The notes beneath the pieces are model-generated. The model saw only the letters and a program-made list of their open reading frames with translations. It was not told the DNA's origin and ran no database searches. Positions 45,307 to 54,458 of a DNA stretch of 64,000 bases are shown here, one piece after another; position 1 is the stretch's first letter; every line of letters starts with the position of its first letter. Where the stretch lies: NCBI RefSeq assembly GCF_021389955.1, contig NZ_CP089980.1, positions 5,699,001-5,763,000 of the forward strand, in the 5' to 3' direction. This DNA comes from Fulvivirga maritima. Its GTDB lineage: Bacteria; Bacteroidota; Bacteroidia; Cytophagales; Cyclobacteriaceae. A program made the position numbers and the translations under genes.

Positions 45307-46490
45307 TGATATCAATAGAAGAAGCACTACAGCACGTACAATCACAGAAAATAAACACCACATCAGAAGAAAAGGACCTTTCCTCAGCTCTGGGCTATCA
45401 CCTGGCAGAAACCATTACCGCTCCTTTTGACATGCCTGACTTTGATAATTCATCAATGGATGGCTACGCGGTATGTGGTATATATGAAAGCTATACTATA
45501 ATAGGAGAAGTAGCCGCTGGCAACACTGCCACCAATAAGCTAGAAGACGGCAAAGCCATGCGTATTTTTACCGGAGGCAAAGTTCCTGATAACACTACAG
45601 CAGTGGTAATGCAAGAAAAGACCTCAGTAGAAAAGAAGACCTCAGTAGAAAAGGATGTACTAACGATCAACGGAGAAATAACGGCTGGCCAGAACATACG
45701 AGCCAAAGGTGGAGAACTTCATCTAGGGCAGGAAGTATTCACCACAGGACACTACATCAACGCTGCCTCTTTAGGTATGCTGGCTTCTTTAGGCAAAACA
45801 TCAATAAAAGTATTCAAAAAGCCTATTGTAAGACTAATCACTACTGGCAACGAGCTCATTACACCCGGCATGGAACGTAAAACAGGGCAGATTTTTGAAT
45901 CTAACAGCCATGCCATCAGCGGTGCTTTGCTACAACAAGGATATAAATGCACTGAAAAACAACAAATTGAAGATGATTTTGAGCTGATAAAATCAGGAAT
46001 AGCCAGCTATCTAAAACAAACCGATGTACTTTTACTTTCGGGCGGCATCTCAGTAGGTGATTATGATTATGTAAAAGCTGCTTTGGAGGAAAATGGCGTT
46101 GAAGAGATCTATTACAAAGTCTTTCAAAAACCAGGAAAGCCGCTCTATTTCGGAAGGAAAGACGATACGTTTGTGTTCGCACTCCCCGGAAACCCAGCCT
46201 CTTCCCTCTCCTGCTTTTACATCCATGTATTACCCCTGCTGCAGCGCCTGAGCGGAGGCAAACGCAACGGATTACCCCAGGTAAACCTACCATTAGCACA
46301 TGACTACGAACTCAAAGGAGACAGACCGGCCTTCCTCAAAGCACATGTTTACAATAACGAAGTCACCATTCTGGATGGTCAAATGTCATCCATGATTCGT
46401 TCTATGGCCGTCGGCAACGCACTGGCCTTCATTCCTAAACCTCAAAAACTTGATAGTGGAGACACAGTACAATGTCTGCTAATCTCCTGA
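45306..46490 (+). CDS. moeA: Molybdopterin molybdenumtransferase MoeA
   Basis: 394 residues. Inserts molybdate into adenylated molybdopterin. Landmarks: MPDFDNSSMDGYAV, IFTGGKVPDNTTAVVMQE, TTGNELITPG, LLSGGISVGDYDYV and FALPGNPASSL. An 18-bp tandem duplication inside it (45618-45653) gives KTSVEKKTSVEK in the loop after VVMQE; it keeps the frame. Confidence 0.95.
   Translation: MISIEEALQHVQSQKINTTSEEKDLSSALGYHLAETITAPFDMPDFDNSSMDGYAVCGIYESYTIIGEVAAGNTATNKLEDGKAMRIFTGGKVPDNTTAVVMQEKTSVEKKTSVEKDVLTINGEITAGQNIRAKGGELHLGQEVFTTGHYINAASLGMLASLGKTSIKVFKKPIVRLITTGNELITPGMERKTGQIFESNSHAISGALLQQGYKCTEKQQIEDDFELIKSGIASYLKQTDVLLLSGGISVGDYDYVKAALEENGVEEIYYKVFQKPGKPLYFGRKDDTFVFALPGNPASSLSCFYIHVLPLLQRLSGGKRNGLPQVNLPLAHDYELKGDRPAFLKAHVYNNEVTILDGQMSSMIRSMAVGNALAFIPKPQKLDSGDTVQCLLIS
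45618..45653 (+). repeat. 18-bp perfect tandem duplication inside moeA
   Basis: AAGACCTCAGTAGAAAAG twice in a row. It adds six residues in a surface loop and looks recent because the copies are identical. Confidence 0.9.
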
Positions 46491-46506
46491 CATTAACATT
46501 TTTTCA

Positions 46507-47262
46507 ATGACTATAGACTATTTGCCTTTCATTTTCTTTTTTATTGCTCTTTTTTATAGCTCCGTAGGCTTCGGTGGCGGATCTAGCTATTTAGCCATTT
46601 TAAGTTTATTTCTTACTGAGTTTTATGAGATACGATCTACCGCCTTACTGCTCAATATCTGCGTAGTTTCTATCGGCACTTTTCTGTTTATCAAAAACAA
46701 AGTATTCAATATAAAGCTCTTCTGGCCCTTTTTGGTAGCCAGCATACCCTTGGCCTATTTCGGCGCTCAGGTAAGACTATCCCAATCTACCTTCTTCCTT
46801 ATACTGGGAGCCTCACTTATCCTTTCAGGATTATTCTTAATACTGAGGTTCATTCAGGCCAAGATAGAATCTAAAGAATTCGGAATAGCTAAAAAACTAG
46901 GCCTGGGAGGCGCCATAGGACTATTATCTGGCGTTTCAGGTATTGGAGGCGGCATATTTCTATCTCCAGTTCTTAACCTACTCAACTGGGCAAACCCCCG
47001 CACAGTGGCTGCATTAGCCTCATTATTCATCTTTGTCAATTCGGTGGCGGGTCTTATTGGCCTTGGCGTAGCTGGCACTTTTCAACTGCATGAAGGGCTC
47101 ACACTAAAACTGATCATAGCCGTAGTATTGGGCGGAAGCATAGGCTCATACCTTACCAATAAGAAATTTAATATGCGAATATTAGGTGTGCTCACCGCCA
47201 TTTTAGTGATCTATGTTGGGTTAAGACTGGTATTACTCAATGGCTTTGGTATAAAAATATAA
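46507..47262 (+). CDS. TauE/SafE-family sulfite/organosulfur-type exporter
   Basis: 251 residues with about eight membrane helices. Two internal family motifs, FGGGSSYLAILSLF (about 22-35) and SGVSGIGGGIFLSPVLNLL (about 140-158), are the usual TauE repeats. Transports an anion such as sulfite or sulfoacetate. Sixteen bases after moeA, so probably part of the Moco operon; a role in oxyanion or sulfur traffic linked to the cofactor is inference. Confidence 0.9.
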   Translation: MTIDYLPFIFFFIALFYSSVGFGGGSSYLAILSLFLTEFYEIRSTALLLNICVVSIGTFLFIKNKVFNIKLFWPFLVASIPLAYFGAQVRLSQSTFFLILGASLILSGLFLILRFIQAKIESKEFGIAKKLGLGGAIGLLSGVSGIGGGIFLSPVLNLLNWANPRTVAALASLFIFVNSVAGLIGLGVAGTFQLHEGLTLKLIIAVVLGGSIGSYLTNKKFNMRILGVLTAILVIYVGLRLVLLNGFGIKI

Positions 47263-47346
47263 ATCATTACAACTGCCATTTAATTTGTCGGAATTTTATT
47301 ATTTTCATTAAAAAATGAATCATTAAAGTGATAATTCCGGCGAATT

Positions 47347-47967
47347 ATGAACCCAAAAATTGATAATTACCTTGCTGTAGGCTGCGGCAGATGCGCCATG
47401 GTAGGTACTCCTAAATGTAAAGTCCATTCCTGGAAAGATGAATTAGTTGCGCTTAGGACCATAGTGCTGAGCTGCGGACTCAAAGAAGAATTAAAATGGA
47501 GTATGCCATGCTACACTCATAATGGTAAGAATGTAGCCATGGTGGCTGCATTTAAAAATCACTGCGTTATAAGCTTTTTCAAAGGAGCTCTTCTTCAGGA
47601 TACTGCCGGAATCCTTCAAAAAGGCGGAGAAAATTCACAGTCTAACCGCCTGATAAAATTCACAGAATTACAACAGGTTATAGACCTTGAAGAAACCATT
47701 AAGTCATACATCTACGCAGCGATAGAGATAGAAAAGAAAGGCCTAAAAATCAGTGATGAGCAAAAAACAGAAACGCCCATACCTGATGAATTTAAGAAGC
47801 ATCTTAGAGAAAATGCACTTCTTAAAAATGCCTTTGAAGCCCTTACTCCCGGCCGACAAAGAGGCTATTTACTTCACTTCTCTTCCGCCAAGCAATCAAA
47901 AACCAGAGATTCCAGAATACAAAAGTGCATTCCAACTATTATGGCTGGTCGTGGACTACATGACTAG
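47347..47967 (+). CDS. YdeI/OmpD-associated-family protein (DUF1801-like)
   Basis: 206 residues. N-terminal DUF1801 domain (LRTIVLSCGLKEELKWSMPC, FKNHCVISFFKGALLQD) and C-terminal YdeI tail (LTPGRQRGYLLHFSSAKQSK, then KCIPTIMAGRGLHD). Function unknown; the fold resembles a phosphate-binding frataxin-like domain. Starts 84 bases after the TauE gene, possibly on a separate transcript. Confidence 0.88.
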   Translation: MNPKIDNYLAVGCGRCAMVGTPKCKVHSWKDELVALRTIVLSCGLKEELKWSMPCYTHNGKNVAMVAAFKNHCVISFFKGALLQDTAGILQKGGENSQSNRLIKFTELQQVIDLEETIKSYIYAAIEIEKKGLKISDEQKTETPIPDEFKKHLRENALLKNAFEALTPGRQRGYLLHFSSAKQSKTRDSRIQKCIPTIMAGRGLHD

Positions 47968-47986
47968 TAAATCAATAAAAAAGCGA

Positions 47987-48238
47987 TTAAACAATTCGTG
48001 ACTCAGAATATAAGTCGTAGGCAGCTATTAAAGATTCTCTATTAGCAGTATTCTGATATTTTTCGTATTTGAAAATCTCCTCACGATCAGCAACGTACAC
48101 CGCCAGATAGTCGGCTTCAAAATCATCCCAAACTATAAGCAGATAGTTATAACTGATCTTACTGGCTCTCCCCTCTTCCAGCCATTTTGTAAAAAGATCT
48201 TCATCCAGTCCTTTAGGATACTCCGAGCTATCAAACAT
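47987..48238 (-). CDS. Small acidic hypothetical protein
   Basis: 83 residues: MFDSSEYPKGLDEDLFTKWL, then LLIVWDDFEADYLAVYVADR. Acidic, no signal or membrane segment, family unknown. Coding is supported by a compact single domain composition and convergent placement with the YdeI gene, but not by a recognised relative. Confidence 0.6.
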   Translation of the reverse strand: MFDSSEYPKGLDEDLFTKWLEEGRASKISYNYLLIVWDDFEADYLAVYVADREEIFKYEKYQNTANRESLIAAYDLYSESRIV

Positions 48239-48354
48239 ATAATGCGTATAAAATCTTAAATATTATTTAGGCAAAGATAGACTTTTGACTCTACGCAGCA
48301 TAAACTGACAGCAGTATTTAGAATAAAAATAGATCTTAAAATGCCATAAAAAAA

Positions 48355-48386
48355 TAGAGGTTGCCAAATCTCTCCAGCAACCTCTA
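48355..48386 (-). terminator. Rho-independent terminator after the cupin gene
   Basis: Ten-bp perfect stem TAGAGGTTGC / GCAACCTCTA with a 12-base loop; on the minus strand a seven-T run follows. Confidence 0.87.
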
Positions 48387-48403
48387 CTATATCAAGCAAA
48401 CAA

Positions 48404-48802
48404 TTATTTTGAATACTCTTCGTCTGAAACCTTCTCCATCCAGGTCACCATTTCACCATTCAGTTCTTCCTGAATAGCAATATGGCTCATAGCCTTTTCT
48501 GCAGAAGCTCCATGCCAATGTTTTTCTCCGGGAGCAAACCATACCACATCACCAGGACGAATCTCCTCTATTGGTCCTCCTTCTCTCTGTATCCAACCTA
48601 AGCCTGACTGCACTATAAGCGTTTGTCCGGCAGGGTGCGTATGCCACGCTGTTCTTGCCCCAGGCTCAAAAGTCACCAGAGCTCCAGCTCCTTTAGTCAC
48701 CCCTTCTTTAGGCTGATATAAAGGATCGATTCTTACTGTACCGCTAAACCAGTCAGCAGGCCCCTTCATTGAAGGTATGGCTCCATTTGTTGTAATTTCC
48801 AT
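48404..48802 (-). CDS. Cupin-domain protein
   Basis: 132 residues, single cupin barrel. Metal ligands appear in [13 protein letters not shown] (two His, about 54-56) and the second motif [20 protein letters not shown]. Similar to small cupins annotated as mandelonitrile-lyase-like or carboxymuconolactone-linked; substrate unknown. Downstream of the alcohol dehydrogenase (87 bases), same strand, ends in a strong terminator. Confidence 0.87.
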   Translation of the reverse strand: MEITTNGAIPSMKGPADWFSGTVRIDPLYQPKEGVTKGAGALVTFEPGARTAWHTHPAGQTLIVQSGLGWIQREGGPIEEIRPGDVVWFAPGEKHWHGASAEKAMSHIAIQEELNGEMVTWMEKVSDEEYSK

Positions 48803-48889
48803 AATTCTTAAATTATCTAAACAAAAAGCGGATGCATCAAAAAGCTACCTAAATAGCTACTTTTAATACACCCTCTTTTTCAATTTCAA

Positions 48890-50092
48890 TTAAAATGTAG
48901 CTGCATCGATCACGTATCTGTAGCGAGCTTCTTTGTTCACTACTTTTTCCCACGCATCGTTGATTTGCTCAGCTTTGATCACCTCTATTTGAGGACGAAC
49001 GCCATTATCAGCACAATAATGCACTACCTCTTGAGTCTCAGGAATACCTCCTATTAAAGAAGCATTGAAGTTAACTCTTGCAAAGGCAAGCATTAAGTTA
49101 TTGATAGTGATTTCTGATCCATTAGGCATACCTACAAAAGTGAAAGTTCCACCCGGTTTAACACAGGCAACATAAGGAGTTACGTTAAACTGGTAAGGAA
49201 TAGTACAGATCATGTAATCTAAAGTTTTGCTATGCGCTTGCATGCTTTTAAACTCGTCGTCTACCACAATTACCTCTTTCACTCCCCATGATTTTATATC
49301 TTCTACTTTATCAGCAGAAGTAGTGAAAGCATATACTTCAGCTCCTTTAGATACAGCTAATTTCACTGCTAAGTGACCTAAACCACCAATACCAGCTACA
49401 CCTACTTTATCTCCTACTCTAAATTGAGCTTTCATTAAAGGAGAATAAGTAGTGATACCTGCACATAATAAAGGGGCAGCTTCTTCAAAGCTAATGTGCT
49501 CAGGAATATGTACTGCAAAATGATCTCTTACTACTATTTTATCAGAATACCCACCTTGAGTAATGCCTGTAGGCTCTGCTTCTGTAGGGTATCCATAAGT
49601 AAATACTGTTTTTCCGTTATCACAGAATTGCTCTTCACCATGATTACAGCTCTCACACTCCATACAGCTATCTACCATACAACCCACACCAGCACGATCA
49701 CCAACTTTAAATTTAGTTACGTTTTTACCTACTGCTGCTACTACACCTACTATCTCATGCCCAGGTACCTGAGGGTAAATTTGTTTTCCCCAGTGTCCTT
49801 TTTCCTGGTGAATATCTGAATGACAAATACTTGCAAATTTTACATCTATTAAGATGTCATCATCACCAACCGGTCTACGCTCAAAAGAATAAGGGCTCAA
49901 CTTTCCTGACTCATCCTTAGCCGCATAGCCCTTTGTTTTTATGTTTTTACTCATATTTATGTTAGAATTAGAATTATTTTCTTTTGAAAAAACTGGCAAT
50001 GAACTAGCCATTGACAAACCGGCACCTACCACCATAGACTGTTGAATAAAAGTCCTTCTGGAGTTGTTTTCTTGGTTCTTTTCTGATTTCAT
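48890..50092 (-). CDS. Zinc-dependent NAD(P) alcohol dehydrogenase (YahK/CAD type) with Tat-like N terminus
   Basis: 400 residues. About 52-400 is a cinnamyl-alcohol-dehydrogenase-type MDR: catalytic zinc ligands in ICHSDIHQ and PGHEIVGVV, structural zinc in CMVDSCMECESCNHGEEQFC, cofactor loop GIGGLGHLAVKLA. The first 48 residues form an unusual extension with SRRTFIQQSMVVGAGLSMAS, a twin-arginine signal, followed by an internal Met (MSKNIKTKGYAA) where related cytoplasmic enzymes begin. It may therefore be periplasmic, or translated from both starts. Probably reduces aldehydes. Confidence 0.9.
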   Translation of the reverse strand: MKSEKNQENNSRRTFIQQSMVVGAGLSMASSLPVFSKENNSNSNINMSKNIKTKGYAAKDESGKLSPYSFERRPVGDDDILIDVKFASICHSDIHQEKGHWGKQIYPQVPGHEIVGVVAAVGKNVTKFKVGDRAGVGCMVDSCMECESCNHGEEQFCDNGKTVFTYGYPTEAEPTGITQGGYSDKIVVRDHFAVHIPEHISFEEAAPLLCAGITTYSPLMKAQFRVGDKVGVAGIGGLGHLAVKLAVSKGAEVYAFTTSADKVEDIKSWGVKEVIVVDDEFKSMQAHSKTLDYMICTIPYQFNVTPYVACVKPGGTFTFVGMPNGSEITINNLMLAFARVNFNASLIGGIPETQEVVHYCADNGVRPQIEVIKAEQINDAWEKVVNKEARYRYVIDAATF

Positions 50093-50181
50093 ATGATTTG
50101 GTTTAATCGCTTTAATACTACTTTCCTTATAATTACTATATAATAATCACCGGATCACTTCTCTTGAATAAGTAAAATGAA

Positions 50182-50766
50182 TTAGCTCGGATCTATCTCC
50201 TTGATCACTTTAGCCGGAACACCTGCCACTACCACATTAGCCGGCACATCTTTAGAAACCACAGCTCCTGCTGCCACCACAGAATTCTCACCTACAGTAA
50301 CACCAGGCAAAATAGTAACGCCTGCGCCGATCCACACATTTCTTTTAATAACCACACGTGCGGGCATCATCATTTTTCTTTTTGAAAGCTCCACTCCATG
50401 ATTCTCTGAAGTGAGGTTAACGCGCGGACCTATCATCACATCATCTTCAATAGTGATGCATCCAAGGTCTAAAAAGCTGCATTCATGGTTAATGAATACA
50501 TTCTTACCCAAACTGATATGTCTGCCGAAATTAGTATGAAATGGAGTGAAGAGTGTAGTGCTTTCATCTACTGGCTGCCCTATAATTTCACTCAGGTATT
50601 GGCGAGCTTCGTCTGTATCTTCTGATAAATTGAGCTTATTAGATATTTTAGTGGTTTGGTTGACCACCTCCCTGATTATTGAATATTCAGGATCATCCAT
50701 AGGTATAGTCTCCCCTGCTAAGAGCCTGTCGAAAATAGTTTTGCCTTCTCCTTTTGTATCTTCCAT
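50182..50766 (-). CDS. Hexapeptide-repeat sugar O-acetyltransferase (Maa/LacA-like)
   Basis: 194 residues from ATG 50766 ([20 protein letters not shown]); a start at 50808 would add 14 hydrophobic residues not usual in the family. N-terminal Maa helix, then the left-handed beta-helix: [32 protein letters not shown] (catalytic His in ENHG), [20 protein letters not shown]. Transfers acetyl from acetyl-CoA to a sugar or similar. Ninety bases before the alcohol dehydrogenase, same strand. Confidence 0.9.
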   Translation of the reverse strand: MEDTKGEGKTIFDRLLAGETIPMDDPEYSIIREVVNQTTKISNKLNLSEDTDEARQYLSEIIGQPVDESTTLFTPFHTNFGRHISLGKNVFINHECSFLDLGCITIEDDVMIGPRVNLTSENHGVELSKRKMMMPARVVIKRNVWIGAGVTILPGVTVGENSVVAAGAVVSKDVPANVVVAGVPAKVIKEIDPS

Positions 50767-50878
50767 TATCTTCTTTTTGAAACTCAATACAAATATAAAA
50801 GCATTCAAAGCCGCCTAATAAAGATTATCAAATCAAAAAATACAATTTTCAAACCTCTACAGTGCCCTGTAAACAAAA

Positions 50879-50910
50879 ACAGCTGATATGAATAATTTCA
50901 CACCAGCTGT
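50879..50910 (-). terminator. Rho-independent terminator after the AraC-family gene
   Basis: ACAGCTG (50879-50885) and CAGCTGT (50904-50910) form the stem; TTTTTGTTT follows on the minus strand. Confidence 0.72.
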
Positions 50911-50951
50911 AAACGTGTTTTATAGTCAGATAGACTTAATATTTATGATAT

Positions 50952-51824
50952 TCAAACTTCCAAAGAGCGAATAGCCTTCGGAGTACTGCCAGTCTGTTTC
51001 TTAAAGAAGTTATTAAAATAAGTTGGATACTCAAAGCCTAAAGCAAAGGCAATTTCTGATATATTCCAGGTAGTATGCTGTAAAAGCGCTTTAGCCTCCT
51101 GAATGATCCTATCTGTAACGTGAGCGGTAGTGGTTCTACCAGTCACCTTTTTTACCGCTCTGTTTAAATAATTAACATGCACATTCAATGAATTAGCATA
51201 GTCCTGAGCGGTTCTTAACTCTAGCGGGTGATCAGCCGTTTCTACAGGAAACTGCCTTTCTAACAACTCCAAAAACACTGAAGTTAACCTTGAAGAAGCA
51301 TTTTTATGCTGTTCATAATTTTCTGAAGGCTCCATTTTTAAAGCCTCATGCAAAATGAGATGAATGTAATTTCTTATCAAATCATCTTTAAATGAATAGT
51401 CGGTCTGTTGTTCCTCTATCATCTTACGGAAGATGCTGTTTAAAAACTCCCTTTGCTCTTGTGTTATTTTTAGGATAGGTGTCCCCCCTATCTTAAACAA
51501 AGGCGATTGTAACATACTTTCAGATCGCTCTGATGTTTTTATAAAATCTTCTGAAAAAAGACAGGTATACCCTACATAACTCGTTGATAATGTTTCCCAT
51601 GAATAAGGAATATGCGGATTACCAAAAAACAAAATAGTATCGTCAGCCTCATAGCTACGGTCAGCATAATGGATCACACTTTTGCCTGTAGTAAGACAAA
51701 TTTTATAAAAATCCTTTCTGCTATAAATGCGTGTAGCCTGCCCATCCTGCTCTATCTGAAACACATTAAAGCCCTTTAACTTTAACCCGTTATTAAACTC
51801 TGATAACGATCTTTCTTTAGTCAT
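50952..51824 (-). CDS. AraC-family transcriptional regulator
   Basis: 290 residues. N-terminal cupin-like sensor region (about 1-160), C-terminal pair of helix-turn-helix motifs (about 190-290): RTAQDYANSLNVHVNYLNRA and TTWNISEIAFALGFEYPTYFNNFFKK. Typical of Bacteroidota regulators placed upstream of redox enzymes; the likely targets are the acetyltransferase, alcohol dehydrogenase and cupin genes that follow on the same strand (inference). Confidence 0.92.
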   Translation of the reverse strand: MTKERSLSEFNNGLKLKGFNVFQIEQDGQATRIYSRKDFYKICLTTGKSVIHYADRSYEADDTILFFGNPHIPYSWETLSTSYVGYTCLFSEDFIKTSERSESMLQSPLFKIGGTPILKITQEQREFLNSIFRKMIEEQQTDYSFKDDLIRNYIHLILHEALKMEPSENYEQHKNASSRLTSVFLELLERQFPVETADHPLELRTAQDYANSLNVHVNYLNRAVKKVTGRTTTAHVTDRIIQEAKALLQHTTWNISEIAFALGFEYPTYFNNFFKKQTGSTPKAIRSLEV

Positions 51825-51828
51825 AACC

Positions 51829-51836
51829 CAAAATTA
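51829..51836 (-). promoter_or_regulatory. Possible -7 promoter element of the AraC-family gene
   Basis: TAATTTTG on the minus strand fits TAnnTTTG but lies only 4 bases before the ATG, which would mean leaderless translation or a chance match. Confidence 0.3.
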
Positions 51837-52024
51837 AGCTATTCAAACTTAATTGAACAACGATACAATAAAATTAATTACTTGAAACAAGACAAACTGT
51901 CATTAAATACTCCTAGAATCCTACAGAAAAAGACAAAATGACATTTTTTATTTAAATTTTCTAATTGGAATATAGTTTGTAACAGTGAGGATGTAATAAA
52001 TGTTAAACTTAAACCTTTAAGAAA

Positions 52025-52450
52025 ATGACACTTTTAAGAACAACACATCCGGCTTTCAACAATATATTAAACGATTTATTTTTACCAGAATTAGAACCTA
52101 AAAGAAGAAGCGCCTCCAACACGAGACATTCTCTTCCCAAAGTCAATATAAAAGAAACTAAAGATGGATTTGCCGTTGAGATGGCCGCACCTGGATTGAA
52201 GAAAGAAGATTTCAAAATTCAACTAGACCATAACCAGCTTACTATTTCGGCGAAAGCCAAAGAAAACTCTAAAGACACCCACAAATACACCACTCAAGAG
52301 TTTTCATATCTAGCATTTAGCAGATCATTCACTTTGCCTAAATCAGCAGATGGAGAGAAAATAAAAGCCAGCTATGAAAATGGCATATTAATGGTACAGA
52401 TCCCTAAAAAAGAGCTAGCTAAGGCGCCAAAAGCCATTACAATTGCTTAA
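52025..52450 (+). CDS. Hsp20/alpha-crystallin small heat-shock protein
   Basis: 141 residues. Alpha-crystallin domain at about 38-130: KVNIKETKDGFAVEMAAPGL, KKEDFKIQLDHNQLTISAKA and the edge-strand motif YENGILMVQIPKKE. ATP-independent holdase for unfolding proteins. First of a four-gene stress cluster with a second Hsp20, CbpA and thioredoxin. ATG 52025; no Shine-Dalgarno. Confidence 0.94.
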   Translation: MTLLRTTHPAFNNILNDLFLPELEPKRRSASNTRHSLPKVNIKETKDGFAVEMAAPGLKKEDFKIQLDHNQLTISAKAKENSKDTHKYTTQEFSYLAFSRSFTLPKSADGEKIKASYENGILMVQIPKKELAKAPKAITIA

Positions 52451-52499
52451 CAACTGATTTAAAATTTAAGTAAGTAACTGATTTATCAACTTTAAAAAA

Positions 52500-52505
52500 A
52501 GGAGG
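52500..52505 (+). promoter_or_regulatory. Strong Shine-Dalgarno for the second Hsp20 gene
   Basis: AGGAGG, 5 bases before the ATG at 52511. A full Shine-Dalgarno is uncommon in Bacteroidota and absent from most other genes here. Confidence 0.75.
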
Positions 52506-52510
52506 ACATC

Positions 52511-52948
52511 ATGAACTTGTTTAAATGGACTAAAAACCTAAAACCAGTATTCCCAAATGCTATTGAGAAGTTTTTTGGTAAAAAGATAGATGACCAATCA
52601 GCATCTAATGAAGCAATAGGCACTATTCCTTCGGTAAATATAAATGATAAAGATAAGGCCTTTGAAGTTTCTGTAGCCGTACCCGGCTTAGATAAAAAGG
52701 ACATCAAGCTAGAAGTGCAAAACAACTGCCTTGTAATATCTTCAGAGAAACAATATGAAAAAGAAGAGAGCGAGGGTCAATGGATGAGAAAAGAGTATGG
52801 CTACGCCTCTTTCCAAAGAATGTTTATGCTACCCGATAATGCTGACCCGGAAAAGATTGATGCTTCACTGAAAAGCGGCATTTTAAAAATAAAAGTAGGC
52901 AAAAATAAACAGCTTGAAGCGAAAAGAAGAACGATAGCTGTGGGTTAA
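52511..52948 (+). CDS. Hsp20/alpha-crystallin small heat-shock protein (second copy)
   Basis: 145 residues. Alpha-crystallin domain at about 40-140: SVNINDKDKAFEVSVAVPGL, KKDIKLEVQNNCLVISSEKQ, EYGYASFQRMFMLPDNAD, LKSGILKIKVGK. Only moderately similar to its neighbour 60 bases upstream, so an old duplication. Preceded by a strong ribosome-binding site, suggesting high expression. Confidence 0.94.
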   Translation: MNLFKWTKNLKPVFPNAIEKFFGKKIDDQSASNEAIGTIPSVNINDKDKAFEVSVAVPGLDKKDIKLEVQNNCLVISSEKQYEKEESEGQWMRKEYGYASFQRMFMLPDNADPEKIDASLKSGILKIKVGKNKQLEAKRRTIAVG

Positions 52949-53027
52949 AAACCGAATGAACAAAGGCCAACAAAATAGACCTGTAAAATATGCAAACACA
53001 AGAACCTGATGGGTTTTTAAGGAAACC

Positions 53028-53059
53028 AGAGGGGACATAGACGCAGCACACTCCCCTCT
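53028..53059 (+). promoter_or_regulatory. Stable hairpin in front of cbpA
   Basis: Perfect 8-bp stem AGAGGGGA / TCCCCTCT with a 16-base loop, followed by TTTAAAAG and the start codon 16 bases on. It could be a partial terminator, an mRNA-processing site or a thermosensor-like leader inside the stress cluster; which one is not decidable by eye. Confidence 0.5.
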
Positions 53060-53075
53060 TTAAAAGAATTGAATC

Positions 53076-54032
53076 ATGGAATATAAGGATTACTATAAAA
53101 TACTTGGAGTAAGCAAATCTGCCACTAAAGAGGACATCAGAAAAGCTTACAGAAAGCTAGCCCTAAAATACCACCCTGACAAAAATCCGGGTGACAAGGC
53201 AGCTGAGGAGAAATTCAAGGAAATTAGTGAAGCCAATGAAGTATTGGGTGATCCTGAAAAGAGAAAGCTATACGACCAACTAGGCTCTAACTGGAAGCAA
53301 TATCAGCAGGCCGGCTATGATCCTAATACCGCAGGCAGAGGTTATTCACAGCAAAGACCAGGCGGTGGCCAGTACAGCTATCATTTCGAAGGAGATCCTT
53401 CTGATATCTTTGGCAGCAGCGGCTTCTCAGACTTCTTCGAATCATTTTTTGGAGGCGGCACTCAGGGCTTTGGTGGCTCAGGAGGCTTCAATGGATTCAA
53501 CACCAATAATGGCAGACCTGGCAGTGATTTGAGTGGAGAGATTCCTATCACACTACAGGAAGCATACACAGGAACAGAGCGTATTGTGGATCTGGGAGAT
53601 CAAAAAATAAAAGTAAAAATTAAGCCCGGGGCCTATGATGGCCTCAAACTAAGAGTCAAAGGCAAAGGAGAAAAAGGAAGAGGCGGCCAGGCCGGAAATT
53701 TATATTTGACCATTAAGGTACAGCCTGGCACCGTATATGAGCGCAAAGGTGATGACCTATACATGGAAGCGCCTGTAGACTTGTTCACCGCCCTACTGGG
53801 AGGCAAGCAAGAGATATACACCCTTTCCGGGAAAGTGAATATTAACATTCCTGAAGGCACTCAGAATGGCAAGCAACTACGACTTAAAGGAAAAGGTATG
53901 CCATTGTACGGAAAACATGGTCATGGAGACCTTTATGTCAAATTACAGGTAAAACTACCTGAAAGGTTAAACGACAAACAAAAAGCTCTGTTAAAAGAGT
54001 TAAAAGATAGTTTTAATAAAGCCTATGCCTAA
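53076..54032 (+). CDS. cbpA: DnaJ-class co-chaperone CbpA-like
   Basis: 318 residues. J domain 1-70 with the HPD motif ([10 protein letters not shown]), Gly/Phe-rich linker at about 90-145 ([16 protein letters not shown]), then the two C-terminal substrate-binding domains ([40 protein letters not shown]). No zinc-finger CxxCxGxG repeats, so type II DnaJ (CbpA) rather than DnaJ. Delivers clients to DnaK; here with two small Hsps. Confidence 0.93.
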   Translation: MEYKDYYKILGVSKSATKEDIRKAYRKLALKYHPDKNPGDKAAEEKFKEISEANEVLGDPEKRKLYDQLGSNWKQYQQAGYDPNTAGRGYSQQRPGGGQYSYHFEGDPSDIFGSSGFSDFFESFFGGGTQGFGGSGGFNGFNTNNGRPGSDLSGEIPITLQEAYTGTERIVDLGDQKIKVKIKPGAYDGLKLRVKGKGEKGRGGQAGNLYLTIKVQPGTVYERKGDDLYMEAPVDLFTALLGGKQEIYTLSGKVNINIPEGTQNGKQLRLKGKGMPLYGKHGHGDLYVKLQVKLPERLNDKQKALLKELKDSFNKAYA

Positions 54033-54060
54033 AAATGCATAGAGAAAAACAACATAAATT

Positions 54061-54360
54061 ATGAAAGGTAATTTCAAAAATATAATCAATAGTCAGCAAC
54101 CTGTACTGGTAGATTTCTATGCGGACTGGTGTGGCCCCTGCCAAATGCAAGGCCCCATACTGAAAGAGGTGGCTACTGAAGTACAGCATCAGGCCAGGAT
54201 CATAAAGATTGATGTAGATAAAAATCAGGCTATTGCTCAGCAGTATCAGGTACAGGGAGTACCTACTCTGATTATATTTAAAAATGGCCAGCCTGTATGG
54301 CGCCAATCTGGCGTGGCCAACAAGCAACAGCTAATAGATCTTTTAAAGCACAACGCATAG
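54061..54360 (+). CDS. Thioredoxin
   Basis: 99 residues, cytoplasmic. Active site DWCGPCQMQ (WCGPC, Cys at about 24 and 27), cis-Pro in GVPTLIIF. Reduces protein disulfides. Twenty-eight bases after cbpA and most likely co-transcribed with the stress genes. Confidence 0.94.
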   Translation: MKGNFKNIINSQQPVLVDFYADWCGPCQMQGPILKEVATEVQHQARIIKIDVDKNQAIAQQYQVQGVPTLIIFKNGQPVWRQSGVANKQQLIDLLKHNA

Positions 54361-54401
54361 AATAACAAAAGGCCATTAATAGTAAAAACAAGGCATTAAA
54401 A

Positions 54402-54422
54402 AAGCCCGCTGTCCACGGGCTT
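54402..54422. terminator. Bidirectional terminator between thioredoxin and beta-galactosidase
   Basis: AAGCCCG / CGGGCTT stem with a 7-base loop, A run before and T-rich sequence after, between two convergent genes. Confidence 0.82.
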
Positions 54423-54458
54423 CTTTAATGCTAAAAGGAACTATATCAATGTATTCAT

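Noticed and set aside
47753-48001. Overlapping 82-codon frame on the plus strand at the end of the YdeI-like gene
   Set aside because: It lies almost wholly inside a well-supported gene in another frame and shows no family resemblance.
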